A DNA stretch of 15,638 bases. Origin: Cyclobacteriaceae bacterium (GTDB lineage Bacteria > Bacteroidota > Bacteroidia > Cytophagales > Cyclobacteriaceae). Shown one piece after another: positions 1-7,871 of this stretch (position 1 is its first letter; every line of letters begins with the position of its first letter). The notes beneath the pieces are model-generated. The model was not told the origin of the DNA, made no database searches, and was given only the letters and a program-made list of their open reading frames with translations. The position numbers were made by a program, and so were the translations under genes. The stretch is taken from contig JALOMY010000125.1 in the NCBI GenBank assembly GCA_025455225.1, forward strand, positions 1-15,638, given 5' to 3'.

Positions 1-690
1 TTCAAGTTTGAGATTGAAGCCTTCTGCAATACACCCTGCAACCAACTTACGGATCTGGATGCTTTGTTGGGTCGGGATACGAAAATCTGCGGCATTGTTA
101 CTTCGGTAGAACACCGCACTACCAAAACCGGCCGCCCGTTCGGTAAATTTACAATTGAAGATTACAGCGGCAACTTCACCTTTACCTTGTTCGGGGAAGA
201 TTACCTGAAATACAAAAATTTCATGTCGATTGGCTGGTTCCTGTTTATTGAAGGCACCATTCAACGCAATACCTGGGGCCGGATGGATGTGGAATTTAAA
301 ATACGGTCGGTTGAACTATTAAATGAGTTGGCCGAAAAACGGGTTCAGGGTCTGGCCTTGCGCATATCGGTTCATGCAGTAAATGAAGAAATGATTACTG
401 CTCTTGAAAAACTCTGCAAGGAAAATACAGGAGGTGCATCTCTACAACTTTATTTAAAGGATGAATATGAGTCCCTCCAGGCAGAAATGCTTTCCCGGGC
501 CTACCGAATAAAAATCAATAACCCGCTGATCGCAGAATTCAGGAAGTATGCCGAGATCGGAATCGTTTCCGACAAAGGCAATGTGCGTTGGTTAACAGAA
601 GAACAACTTGCAGAACGTGGTGAAGAATTCGATGAAGTTGGAACAAATTCACCTACCTTTGTGTTGGACACAGCAGACTTAATTAACTAA
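1..690 (+). CDS. dnaE: DNA polymerase III alpha subunit, C-terminal fragment
   Basis: The reading frame is open from base 1, so the start lies outside the window and only the last 229 residues are visible. This part is the OB-fold region of the replicative DNA polymerase III alpha subunit. It begins around window residue 27 with KICGIVTSVEHRTTKTGRPF, followed by a strand pattern ending near VEFKIRSVEL. The fold binds single-stranded template DNA during chromosome replication. After it comes a C-terminal domain of about 110 residues that is variable in the family. The polymerase active site (PHP and palm domains) is upstream and cannot be checked. Thioredoxin starts 13 bases after the stop, so the two may be co-transcribed. 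I see no frame disruption in the visible part. Confidence 0.9.
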   Translation, partial: FKFEIEAFCNTPCNQLTDLDALLGRDTKICGIVTSVEHRTTKTGRPFGKFTIEDYSGNFTFTLFGEDYLKYKNFMSIGWFLFIEGTIQRNTWGRMDVEFKIRSVELLNELAEKRVQGLALRISVHAVNEEMITALEKLCKENTGGASLQLYLKDEYESLQAEMLSRAYRIKINNPLIAEFRKYAEIGIVSDKGNVRWLTEEQLAERGEEFDEVGTNSPTFVLDTADLIN

Positions 691-703
691 AACACGAAAT
701 AAT

Positions 704-1027
704 ATGGGTAAAACTATCGAACTCAATGACTCTAACTTCGATCAAACGATCAATTCCGATAAGCCAGTTCTGGTTGATTTCTGGGCAGAATGGTGTGGTC
801 CCTGCAAAATGATCGGACCCGTTGTAGAAGAACTTGCCCACGATTACGAAGGCAAAGCCGTAGTGGCCAAACTGAATGTAGATGAAAATCCGCAGACGGC
901 TGCCAAGTTCGGAATCCGGTCCATCCCTACTTTATTAGTATTTAAAGGCGGTCAGATTGTTGATAAGCAAATCGGTGCAGTACCCAAATCGGTATTAGCC
1001 CAGAAACTGGCTGCCCAGGTAGCTTAA
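704..1027 (+). CDS. trxA: Thioredoxin
   Basis: This 107-residue protein is a classical cytoplasmic thioredoxin, which reduces protein disulfides using electrons from thioredoxin reductase. The active-site WCGPC motif places the redox cysteines at residues 31 and 34, and the conserved cis-proline is P75 in RSIPTLLVFK. Length and motif spacing are standard for the family. There is no signal peptide. The ATG at 704 is preceded by an A-rich leader without a Shine-Dalgarno sequence, as is usual in Bacteroidota. It follows dnaE by 13 bases and is closed by a strong hairpin terminator at 1045-1092. Confidence 0.96.
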   Translation: MGKTIELNDSNFDQTINSDKPVLVDFWAEWCGPCKMIGPVVEELAHDYEGKAVVAKLNVDENPQTAAKFGIRSIPTLLVFKGGQIVDKQIGAVPKSVLAQKLAAQVA

Positions 1028-1044
1028 TATACCAACCATTGATT

Positions 1045-1092
1045 AGAAGCTATTTTCATAGTCTGTAAACTCTGGAAATAGCTTCTTCTTTT
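1045..1092 (+). terminator. Rho-independent terminator after trxA
   Basis: The arms at 1045-1056 (AGAAGCTATTTT) and 1075-1086 (GAAATAGCTTCT) pair over 12 positions with one G-T wobble, around an 18-base loop. The T-rich run TTCTTTT follows. The hairpin sits between the stop of trxA and the convergent stop of the aminotransferase at 1101. It may slow polymerase from both sides, but only the + strand has the T tract. Confidence 0.85.
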
Positions 1093-1100
1093 ACCAGATC

Positions 1101-1943
1101 TTATTTACTTCCCTTCATCAGCTCTTTTTCTTCGAGCATTACCAGGCTATCGAATAATTCACGGGTAATACGTCCCGGTTTTCCATCCCGGATGATTTGA
1201 TTGTCAATTTGAACAACCGGAACAATTCGTTTGGATGTGCTGGTCATGAAGGTTTCACGGGCATTCAATGCTTCTTCCAGGGTTACATTCCTCACTTCAA
1301 TCTTAAATTTTTCAGAAGCCAGGGCAAGTACATGTTTACGGGTAATTCCTTCCAGAATATTTTCACCCGGTGTTACAACCACATTATCATCCGTTACAAT
1401 AAAGAAATTGCATCTCGGAAATTCGGAAACAATGCCGTTATAATAATATAGCACGTCAGCGGCATTGTGTTCTTTTATTTTGTTCTGAATCCAAATGCCT
1501 ACAACATAGTTGATGGTTTTAACATGGGGTTTGTCACGCAGGTATTCATGGGTGATGATTTTTATACCTGAAGTTGGAAAGACGGGAGGCGGAAACGTCA
1601 TCGGTTTTTGGGAGATAACCAAATTGGGCTTATCCGGTAACTGGTAACCATCGGGTGAATAACCTCCGGTTAGAATTACTTTTATTCCGGACACAGGAAG
1701 GTTATTTTTTCTTATCAGGTCAAATATGATTTCCTTCAACTGATTGGATGAATAGGGAATCTTCAAGTGCATTTCCTGAGCTGACACAAAAAGACGTTCC
1801 AGGTAATCATCAATAAACAACGGGTAGTTATTGATTACCCGAAAGAAATCGAAAATTCCATAGCCGCGTTGAATGGCAAGATCACTGATGTGAAGAAATG
1901 CTTTTTCTTCAGGAACAAAAGAATCATTTAAATACGTGTACAT
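1101..1943 (-). CDS. Class IV aminotransferase, PLP-dependent (D-amino acid or branched-chain type)
   Basis: This 280-residue protein belongs to fold-type IV PLP enzymes, which include branched-chain aminotransferase, D-amino acid aminotransferase and aminodeoxychorismate lyase. The Schiff-base lysine should be K142 in HVKTINYVVG. R50 in YLERLF matches the arginine that binds the cofactor phosphate. E174 in SEFPRCNFF is the usual glutamate contacting the pyridine nitrogen, and TPGENILEGITRKHVLALA is the typical phosphate-binding loop. Which substrate it uses cannot be told from these motifs. Its ATG lies three bases after the stop of a P1/DmpA-type peptidase gene, and that family includes D-aminopeptidases and D-esterases. 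This makes a D-amino acid role plausible but unproven. It is the last gene of a minus-strand run starting at 4532. Confidence 0.85.
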   Translation of the reverse strand: MYTYLNDSFVPEEKAFLHISDLAIQRGYGIFDFFRVINNYPLFIDDYLERLFVSAQEMHLKIPYSSNQLKEIIFDLIRKNNLPVSGIKVILTGGYSPDGYQLPDKPNLVISQKPMTFPPPVFPTSGIKIITHEYLRDKPHVKTINYVVGIWIQNKIKEHNAADVLYYYNGIVSEFPRCNFFIVTDDNVVVTPGENILEGITRKHVLALASEKFKIEVRNVTLEEALNARETFMTSTSKRIVPVVQIDNQIIRDGKPGRITRELFDSLVMLEEKELMKGSK

Positions 1944-1946
1944 GAT

Positions 1947-2997
1947 TTACTTGATTAGGGCATGCTTCTTTAAAATAGCTTTCACATCTTTAAGAGGCAA
2001 TGCTTCCACCTTGTTGCCATCCTTACCCGTCATGGTCTGAGCCATGAACATCGAGTTGATTATGGCTTCCTCAGTTGCCTCAATAACGGCCAAAAATAAA
2101 GGTGACATGGCATCGTTTCGTACAACCACAGTTTCATCGGTTAGCAAGGGTTTTTCATGCTCAACGCGAACTCGTTTGTCCGTTGAAAAAGCTATTACAT
2201 AATCACCACTTCCATTCGAACCAATTCCTCCGGTCCTGGCAAGACCGAACAGGGCGCGTTCGGCCAATCGTTCGAGGTTACGGGCATCCAAAGGAGCATC
2301 GGTTGCCACCATGATCATGCACGACCCATCGGCTTTTTCTTTCAATTGGTTGCTCAAATAGAACTTATTCAAAGTTTCTCCAACCGGTGCTCCATCAATT
2401 TGCAATACGCCACCAAAGACCCTTAAAACCAAAACATACAGTGCCCGTGCCGGCCCCCACATTACCCTCTGCAACAGATCCCTCGGATGCACGGGAAATC
2501 GCGTCAAGTACGTGATTCTTTTTCACATGCCTGCCGCGGATATCATTCAAATACCCGTCATTGGTTTCACCGACAACTGCATTAACCGATTGAATTTTTT
2601 CATTTCCGGGTAGCTGAAGCATATACTCAACAACAGCATCCATAGCCGTTGAAACACTCAGTGTATTGGTTAATACAACAGGTGTTTCCAGGTTCCCCAA
2701 CTCTTTCACTTGTGTACTGCCTGTGAGTTTACCAAATCCATTTCCTACAAAAACAGCGGCCGGAACTTTCTCCTGGAAGATATTTCCCGCATGCGGAAGA
2801 ATGACTGTAACACCCGTTCGTACGCCCGACCCTTCAAACAGGGTTGTATGTCCTACCTTAACTCCGGATACGTCTGTAATGGCATTTAAATTACCGGTTG
2901 GCAATACCCCAAACTGAAGTCCCATTTCACGTGCACGCATCTGGGCGGAAGTCAGGAATGATGTGAGCGAAAGAAATAATACTAAAATGTTTTTCAT
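1947..2997 (-). pseudogene. P1 (DmpA-type) aminopeptidase, broken by internal out-of-frame deletion
   Basis: The N-terminal part (2997 to about 2419) has a signal peptide, MKNILVLFLSLTSFLTSAQ, followed by P1-family blocks: NAITDVSGVKVGHTT, a GVTVILPH stretch, VVLTNTLSVSTAMDAV, and NVGAGTGTVCFGFKG. Right after GFKG the frame runs into a stop at 2395. The remainder continues in another frame from about 2418 as FGGVLQIDGAPVGE and ends at 1947. It includes SNGSGDYVIAF, where the family's autocatalytic Gly-Ser cleavage site and nucleophile lie (Ser codon at 2208-2210). Intact relatives have about 25 more residues between GFKG and the GGVLQIDG-like block, so the break looks like a deletion of roughly 75 bases rather than a one-base slip. 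Intact enzymes self-cleave and act as aminopeptidases, D-esterases or amidases. This copy should be inactive unless the break is an assembly error. Confidence 0.85.
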
Positions 2998-3063
2998 CTA
3001 TACTGAATTAAGTAAGCATCGCACCTTAAACTCCAATTGAAATGAAACAACAATTTCCAACAA

Positions 3064-3561
3064 TCAAATACCGGCTTTCCTGATACGTTCAACCATCTCA
3101 AGTACAGCCGGACAAACTAACGTGTTTTTATAGGTCAAGTCCATGACTTGTATCATCTTCTTACGATCGGTATGCGGGTATTCACGGCAGGCTTTCGGCC
3201 TGCTCTCATATACACGGCAGGTGTTGTCATCATCCAGAAACGGGCATGGAGTTGATTTCAGAACATAATCGTTGTCTTCGTCTATGCGCAGGTAGGTTTC
3301 CACAAAATCGCCAGGCTTCATTCGCAATGACTTCGCCACCCGCTCGATGTCAGTCTGGTAAAATATAGGACTGGTAGTTTTACAACAGTTGGCACAGGTA
3401 AGGCAATCGATCTCACTAAAAACCTCTTCGTGCATCCGGTGAAAAGCATCATCTACTTTTCTAGGGTCTTTCTTTTTAAGGGATGCAAGAAATTTCCTGT
3501 TCTCACCGGCCAATCGTTTGGCCTTATCCCGAAATGCATTAAGATCAATTAACTCACTCAT
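3064..3561 (-). CDS. YkgJ-family cysteine cluster protein
   Basis: This 165-residue protein has the cysteine spacing of the YkgJ/CxxCxxCC family. C53, C56, C59 and C60 lie in DCLTCANCCK. C106 is in CPFLD, C115 in NTCRVYESRPKAC together with C125, and C150 is near the C terminus. These clusters are thought to bind zinc or an iron-sulfur centre, and no enzymatic role is established. The N-terminal 45 residues are charged and helical. Its ATG overlaps the stop of the upstream YpdA-like gene by four bases (ATGA), which indicates translational coupling. The pairing of a flavin disulfide reductase-like protein with a cysteine-rich partner may mean a shared redox task, but that is inference. Confidence 0.85.
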   Translation of the reverse strand: MSELIDLNAFRDKAKRLAGENRKFLASLKKKDPRKVDDAFHRMHEEVFSEIDCLTCANCCKTTSPIFYQTDIERVAKSLRMKPGDFVETYLRIDEDNDYVLKSTPCPFLDDDNTCRVYESRPKACREYPHTDRKKMIQVMDLTYKNTLVCPAVLEMVERIRKAGI

Positions 3562-4532
3562 GGAGACTGCATTGATTTTTTCGACACTATGTTCCGGATG
3601 ATCATTCCCGCATGGACACGTGAGTTCTCAATGAACCATTTATTGGTTTTGAGTCCTCCGCAAACAACTCCGGCCAGGTAAAGTCCAACTGTAGTGGTTT
3701 CCATGGTTTCCTCGTTGTATACCGGTGTATGAAATTCATCTTCTGAAAATTTCACTCCTGCGGCCTCCATAAAAGCGAAAGGAGGTTGATAGCCTGTCAT
3801 GGCTAAAACAAAATCATTGGCTACATTCAGTTCGCCTTCTGGCGTTTTAATCCTGACGCGATCGGGTAAAACTTCAAGAACCTCCGAGTTGAAGTAAGCC
3901 TTGATTGAACCTTCCTTGATGCGGTTCTCAATATCCGGCTTGGCCCAATACTTAACACTATCGCGCAGTTCGCTTTCGCGGATCACCATAGTTACCTCCG
4001 CACCTTTGCGCCAGGTTTCCAGTGCCACATCCACTGCCGAGTTGGCCGCTCCTACCACGATCAGTTTTTGACCGAAGTAAGGATGCGGTTCATCGTAATA
4101 GTGCTTTACCTTAGGAAGGTCTTCTCCGGGAACATTCAATAAGAAAGGCAGATCATAAAAGCCTAATGCCAAAATAACAGCCCTTGATGAATACTCCCCT
4201 TTGGAAGTATTTACGTGAAAAATCTTTCCCTGCTTATGTATCCGTTCAACTCGTTCATAAAGATTGATCATTAACTGATGACTCAGACAAACTCTTCTGT
4301 AATATTCAAGTGCTTCCGTTCGGTTGGGCTTCGGGCCATGGGAAATAAAAGGAACATTGCCTATCTCAAGCCGGTCGCTGGTTGAAAAAAAGGTCATATT
4401 CAACGGATAATGATACAGGGAATTCACAAGGCATCCCTTCTCAATAATCCGGTAATTCAACCCAGCATGTTTTGCTTCAATTCCGCACGCCAACCCAATT
4501 GGGCCACCTCCAACAATTAGTACATCAAGCAT
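3558..4532 (-). CDS. ypdA: YpdA-like FAD/NAD(P)-dependent disulfide reductase (putative bacillithiol disulfide reductase)
   Basis: This 324-residue flavoprotein has two dinucleotide-binding motifs. The FAD motif is GGGPIGLACG at residues 8-17 and the NAD(P)H motif is IVVGAANSAVDVALE at 158-172. The distal FAD-binding strand is LYLAGVVCGG around 284-293. Length and layout match the YpdA/Bdr family, which in Firmicutes reduces bacillithiol disulfide with NADPH. No CxxC dithiol of the thioredoxin reductase type is present. In Firmicutes YpdA the residue corresponding to I12 is a cysteine (GGGPCG, Cys14), reported to matter for activity. Here it is isoleucine, and C16 is the nearest cysteine. The natural substrate is therefore uncertain. 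It is the first gene of a four-gene run and overlaps the YkgJ-type gene by four bases. Confidence 0.82.
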   Translation of the reverse strand: MLDVLIVGGGPIGLACGIEAKHAGLNYRIIEKGCLVNSLYHYPLNMTFFSTSDRLEIGNVPFISHGPKPNRTEALEYYRRVCLSHQLMINLYERVERIHKQGKIFHVNTSKGEYSSRAVILALGFYDLPFLLNVPGEDLPKVKHYYDEPHPYFGQKLIVVGAANSAVDVALETWRKGAEVTMVIRESELRDSVKYWAKPDIENRIKEGSIKAYFNSEVLEVLPDRVRIKTPEGELNVANDFVLAMTGYQPPFAFMEAAGVKFSEDEFHTPVYNEETMETTTVGLYLAGVVCGGLKTNKWFIENSRVHAGMIIRNIVSKKSMQSP

Positions 4533-4556
4533 AAGGCCCTAATTACACATTTTTAT

Positions 4557-4578
4557 AAAGATCAATCAATTGATCTTT
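4557..4578. promoter_or_regulatory. Perfect 10+10 palindrome upstream of the ypdA run
   Basis: AAAGATCAAT and ATTGATCTTT are exact inverted copies separated by CA. The element ends 25 bases before the ypdA start codon on the minus strand, in an AT-rich leader. The placement suits an operator or an mRNA leader hairpin. I cannot identify a convincing -7 element on the minus strand next to it. The 271-base gap 4533-4803 between the divergent genes shows nothing else that I can support. Confidence 0.45.
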
Positions 4579-4803
4579 TGAATATTGACTCGAATATTTA
4601 TTTCATTCAATCAAATGGTCTATAATTCTTCTTCGTAATCCCGACCTATTAATCAGCAAGAATCAGGTGGTTGGTCATAACGTGCTGAACTAATTTTACT
4701 TCGTCAATCGCAACTGAATAATCGAAGCACCTTATGCTTCGCAGGTTCATTGTGTTGATTACCTACATATGTTCTCTACATTAATCACAACGCTCATCTT
4801 CTG

Positions 4804-5532
4804 ATGGAACAGAAAACATTTATTCTCATTCATGGTTCCTGGCACAGTGCCTGGAACTGGCATCGTGTTTCCCCTCTCCTGGAAAAAGCAGGACATCGTG
4901 TTTTAGCAATCGATCTGCCCGGAATGGGCCGGGATAAAACACCCATCCAGGATGTGAAATTTGAAAAAACGATCCAATTCATCTGCAACCTGGTAGACAG
5001 CCAGGATGGAAAGGTGATCCTGGTAGGCCATTCGAAAAATGGCATCATGATTTCACAGGTTGCCGAGTATCGTCCAGATAAAATTGAAAAATTAATTTAC
5101 CTGGCCGCGTACCTGATCCCCAATGGAAAGACCCAGCGGGAATATTCCGTTCAGGATGTTCACGGTTGGTTAAAACCCTATGTTACCCTGCATGATCAAT
5201 CCCAATCCACAACGCTTCAACATGAAATATACATGGAAGGACTGTATCATGATTGCGATCCTTCCATTGCCGAAATGGCAAAAGTTATTCTTAGTCATGA
5301 ACCGATTGAATCGGGAATGGCAACACTTCATCTAACAGATTCGAATTTTGGACGCGTACCCCGATTTTATATTGAGTGCACGGAAGACCGGGCAGTTACA
5401 CCATTCATCCAGCAGAAAATGTACACAGAAACTCCTTGTCAAAAAGTTTATTCCATGGATACCAGTCATTCACCCTTCTTCAGCAAACCCCATGAACTGG
5501 TCTCCATCTTTCTGGACATTGCCGCCCAATAG
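4804..5532 (+). CDS. Alpha/beta hydrolase, methylesterase/hydroxynitrile lyase-like group
   Basis: This 242-residue cytoplasmic protein has a complete alpha/beta hydrolase triad. The nucleophile is S77 in VGHSKNG, the acid D195 in CTEDRAVTP, and the base H222 in DTSHSPFFSKP. The oxyanion region is HGSWHSAWNWH at residues 10-20, followed by the DLPGMGRDKTP strand. The YLAAYLIPNG segment and the SHSPFFSKP ending resemble plant methylesterase and hydroxynitrile lyase-type proteins and their bacterial EstC-like relatives. The natural substrate, probably a small ester, cannot be inferred. The gene stands alone: the neighbour upstream is divergent and the next gene starts 251 bases downstream. No clear terminator follows it, and the 5533-5783 gap shows no feature I can support. 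Confidence 0.85.
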   Translation: MEQKTFILIHGSWHSAWNWHRVSPLLEKAGHRVLAIDLPGMGRDKTPIQDVKFEKTIQFICNLVDSQDGKVILVGHSKNGIMISQVAEYRPDKIEKLIYLAAYLIPNGKTQREYSVQDVHGWLKPYVTLHDQSQSTTLQHEIYMEGLYHDCDPSIAEMAKVILSHEPIESGMATLHLTDSNFGRVPRFYIECTEDRAVTPFIQQKMYTETPCQKVYSMDTSHSPFFSKPHELVSIFLDIAAQ

Positions 5533-5783
5533 TACATACTCAATTTTTTTAGAGTTAACTGATGCAATTGTCTAAGGGAGTAGTTATGCCTTTCTAAAAA
5601 TTACAAATAGGTAAATGGAGAGTTAATTTTAGAGAGCAGCTTTCTAATGCTTAAGCGTTGCTTTATTGCTAGTAATTCTCAAATCTGCAACAAACCCCAG
5701 GTTGCACTTTCTATCCTTTCCTCCTATTCTTTCTTGCGTCCTGTTATGCTAAAGCTAACTTCACGTCACAATTCCGATAACCT

Positions 5784-7688
5784 ATGAAAAATTACTTTCC
5801 AACATTTTTGCTGATTGTAGTAACGCTTGCCTGTGTAAAAACTTATAGTCAGGAGATTAACATAATCCCGCAACCAATGCAGGTGCAACGGGGGAATGGA
5901 ACCTTTACTTTAACCCGATCCACCACCATTGGCATTCCGGCTAAGCAGGCTGAAGCTGCGAAAGTTGCTGCATACCTGGCTAACCAGATTAAATCCGCAT
6001 CCGGTTACGAATTAAAAATTGTTGAAACCGGGGGAACAATTGAATTCTCATTGAACAGTAAAACCGATGTTCGCCTGGGCAAAGAAGGCTATACGCTGGA
6101 AGTATCTTCAACGAGTGTTAAGGTTAACGCCAACACAGGTGCCGGTTTGTTCTACGGAATGCAAACACTCCTTCAACTATTGCCGGTGGAAATTGAAAGT
6201 AAAACCGTGCGGGATGATGTGTTGTGGGTAATACCCATTGTATCCATTACCGACAATCCTCGATTTGCATGGCGAGGCATTATGCTGGATGTAAGCCGGC
6301 ATTTTTTTCCGAAGGAATACATTAAAGAATACATCGATCAGATTGCCCGCTATAAATTCAACCGCTTTCACTGGCACCTAACCGATGACAATGGCTGGCG
6401 AATAGAAATAAAAAGCTATCCTAAACTTACCGAAGTGGGAGCATGGCGTGTACCCCGTACCGGTACATTCGGAAGCAATACTCCTCCCAAACCCGGAGAA
6501 GCAGCAACCTATGGTGGATTTTACACTCAGGATGACATTCGTGAAATAGTTCAATATGCCAAAGACCGTTACATTGAAATTCTACCAGAAATTGATGTAC
6601 CCGGGCATTCCATGGCTGCCCTTGCCGCTTATCCGGACCTGTGTGTTACCAAAGATGCCAGCATTCAGGTAAACCCGGGAACGGCTTTCTCTACCTGGTT
6701 TGGAGGAGGAAAGTTTGAGATGCATATCGATAACACACTGAACCCGACTGATGAAAAAGTATATCAGTTTCTTGATAAGGTTTTTGGTGAGGTGGCATCG
6801 TTGTTTCCGTTTGAATACATCCATATGGGTGGTGATGAATGTTATAAAGGATACTGGGAACGCGACCCAAACGTGCAGGCCTTCATGAAGAAAAATAAAA
6901 TTAATGACGGACATGAACTGCAGGCTTATTTCAATAACCGTGTGAATAAAATCATTAACAGCAAGAAGAAGAAAATGATCGGCTGGGATGAAATTCTTGA
7001 AGGAGGAACAGTACAAGGTGCAGCCGTGATGAGTTGGCGCGGAGTTAAAGGCGGTGTTGAAGCGAGCCATAAGAAGTTACCGGTGGTAATGAGCCCGGCA
7101 CCGATCTACTATCTTGACATGGGGCAAGGCGAACCCACCGTAGAGACACCGATCTATGACTATGCCCGCTTGAACCGCGTCTATTCGTTTGACATTCTTG
7201 CACCGGGAATCGATTCAACCTATGTACTTGGCGGCCAGGGGAATTTGTGGACGGAACAAATTCCAACTGCTCCGCAGGCAGAATACATGACTTACCCGCG
7301 AGCATTTGCAATAGCAGAAACACTGTGGTCGAATCCAAAACATAAGAATTGGGAGAATTTTGTTAAGCGGGTAGAGAATCATTTCGACCGGTTTGAATAT
7401 GCCGGTATCCACTACAGTACTTCCGTGTACGACCCCGTTATACGCGTAACAAAAAATTCATCCGGCAACCTGGTTATCAATATGACAACTGAAATTGAAG
7501 GTATCGAGCTTTACTATACCCTGGATAACGCCTGGCCCATGCATTATTACAATAAGTACACTGAACCGATTGTGGTGCCTGAGGATGTGGATATTTTTAG
7601 GGTGGTAAGTTATAGAAACGGAAAGGCGGTGGGCAAGGTGATTACCCTTACTGCTGATCAATTGAACAAGCGCATCCGGGAAGAATAA
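5784..7688 (+). CDS. Beta-N-acetylhexosaminidase, glycoside hydrolase family 20, exported
   Basis: This 634-residue enzyme removes terminal N-acetylglucosamine or N-acetylgalactosamine from glycans by substrate-assisted catalysis. The order is: a signal peptide (residues 1 to about 22, ending KTYSQ); an N-terminal GH20b-type domain to about 155; the catalytic barrel from about 160 (FAWRGIMLDVSRHFFP, with substrate-binding R164) to about 530; and a C-terminal beta domain (about 548-625) of the chitobiase/hexosaminidase type. The catalytic pair D351-E352 lies in HMGGDECYKGYW, and WHLTDDNGWRIEIKSYP is a family hallmark. It probably acts in the periplasm or at the cell surface on chitin fragments, peptidoglycan or glycoprotein sugars. 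No partner genes such as SusC/D surround it, so it does not look like part of a polysaccharide utilization locus here. A strong terminator follows. Confidence 0.95.
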   Translation: MKNYFPTFLLIVVTLACVKTYSQEINIIPQPMQVQRGNGTFTLTRSTTIGIPAKQAEAAKVAAYLANQIKSASGYELKIVETGGTIEFSLNSKTDVRLGKEGYTLEVSSTSVKVNANTGAGLFYGMQTLLQLLPVEIESKTVRDDVLWVIPIVSITDNPRFAWRGIMLDVSRHFFPKEYIKEYIDQIARYKFNRFHWHLTDDNGWRIEIKSYPKLTEVGAWRVPRTGTFGSNTPPKPGEAATYGGFYTQDDIREIVQYAKDRYIEILPEIDVPGHSMAALAAYPDLCVTKDASIQVNPGTAFSTWFGGGKFEMHIDNTLNPTDEKVYQFLDKVFGEVASLFPFEYIHMGGDECYKGYWERDPNVQAFMKKNKINDGHELQAYFNNRVNKIINSKKKKMIGWDEILEGGTVQGAAVMSWRGVKGGVEASHKKLPVVMSPAPIYYLDMGQGEPTVETPIYDYARLNRVYSFDILAPGIDSTYVLGGQGNLWTEQIPTAPQAEYMTYPRAFAIAETLWSNPKHKNWENFVKRVENHFDRFEYAGIHYSTSVYDPVIRVTKNSSGNLVINMTTEIEGIELYYTLDNAWPMHYYNKYTEPIVVPEDVDIFRVVSYRNGKAVGKVITLTADQLNKRIREE

Positions 7689-7709
7689 CCGGGAAATCTA
7701 AATTACTGG

Positions 7710-7750
7710 AATCGTTGCCGGAATTCTATTCGGCAACGATTTTCATTTTT
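7710..7750 (+). terminator. Rho-independent terminator after the GH20 gene
   Basis: AATCGTTGCCG at 7710-7720 and CGGCAACGATT at 7731-7741 pair perfectly over 11 bases around a 10-base loop. TTTCATTTTT follows. It lies 21 bases after the stop codon. Confidence 0.92.
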
Positions 7751-7871
7751 ATTAGTCAACTTAACCTAGAATAAGGAAGGTAACGCCATCGATTATAAAC
7801 AATTATATCTCAATAATTCATTCAAGCGTTCAGGTATCTTATAATTCAAGCAACAGCCTTATCTTCACGCT

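Noticed and set aside
5533..5783. Possible small RNA or regulatory region in the 251-base gap
   Set aside because: Only an AT-rich spacer with a T run is visible, with no convincing promoter and terminator pair or stable hairpin.
6582..7070. 162-codon open frame on the minus strand
   Set aside because: It lies wholly inside the clear GH20 gene on the other strand, its translation has no recognizable domain, and GH20 motifs continue across the region.
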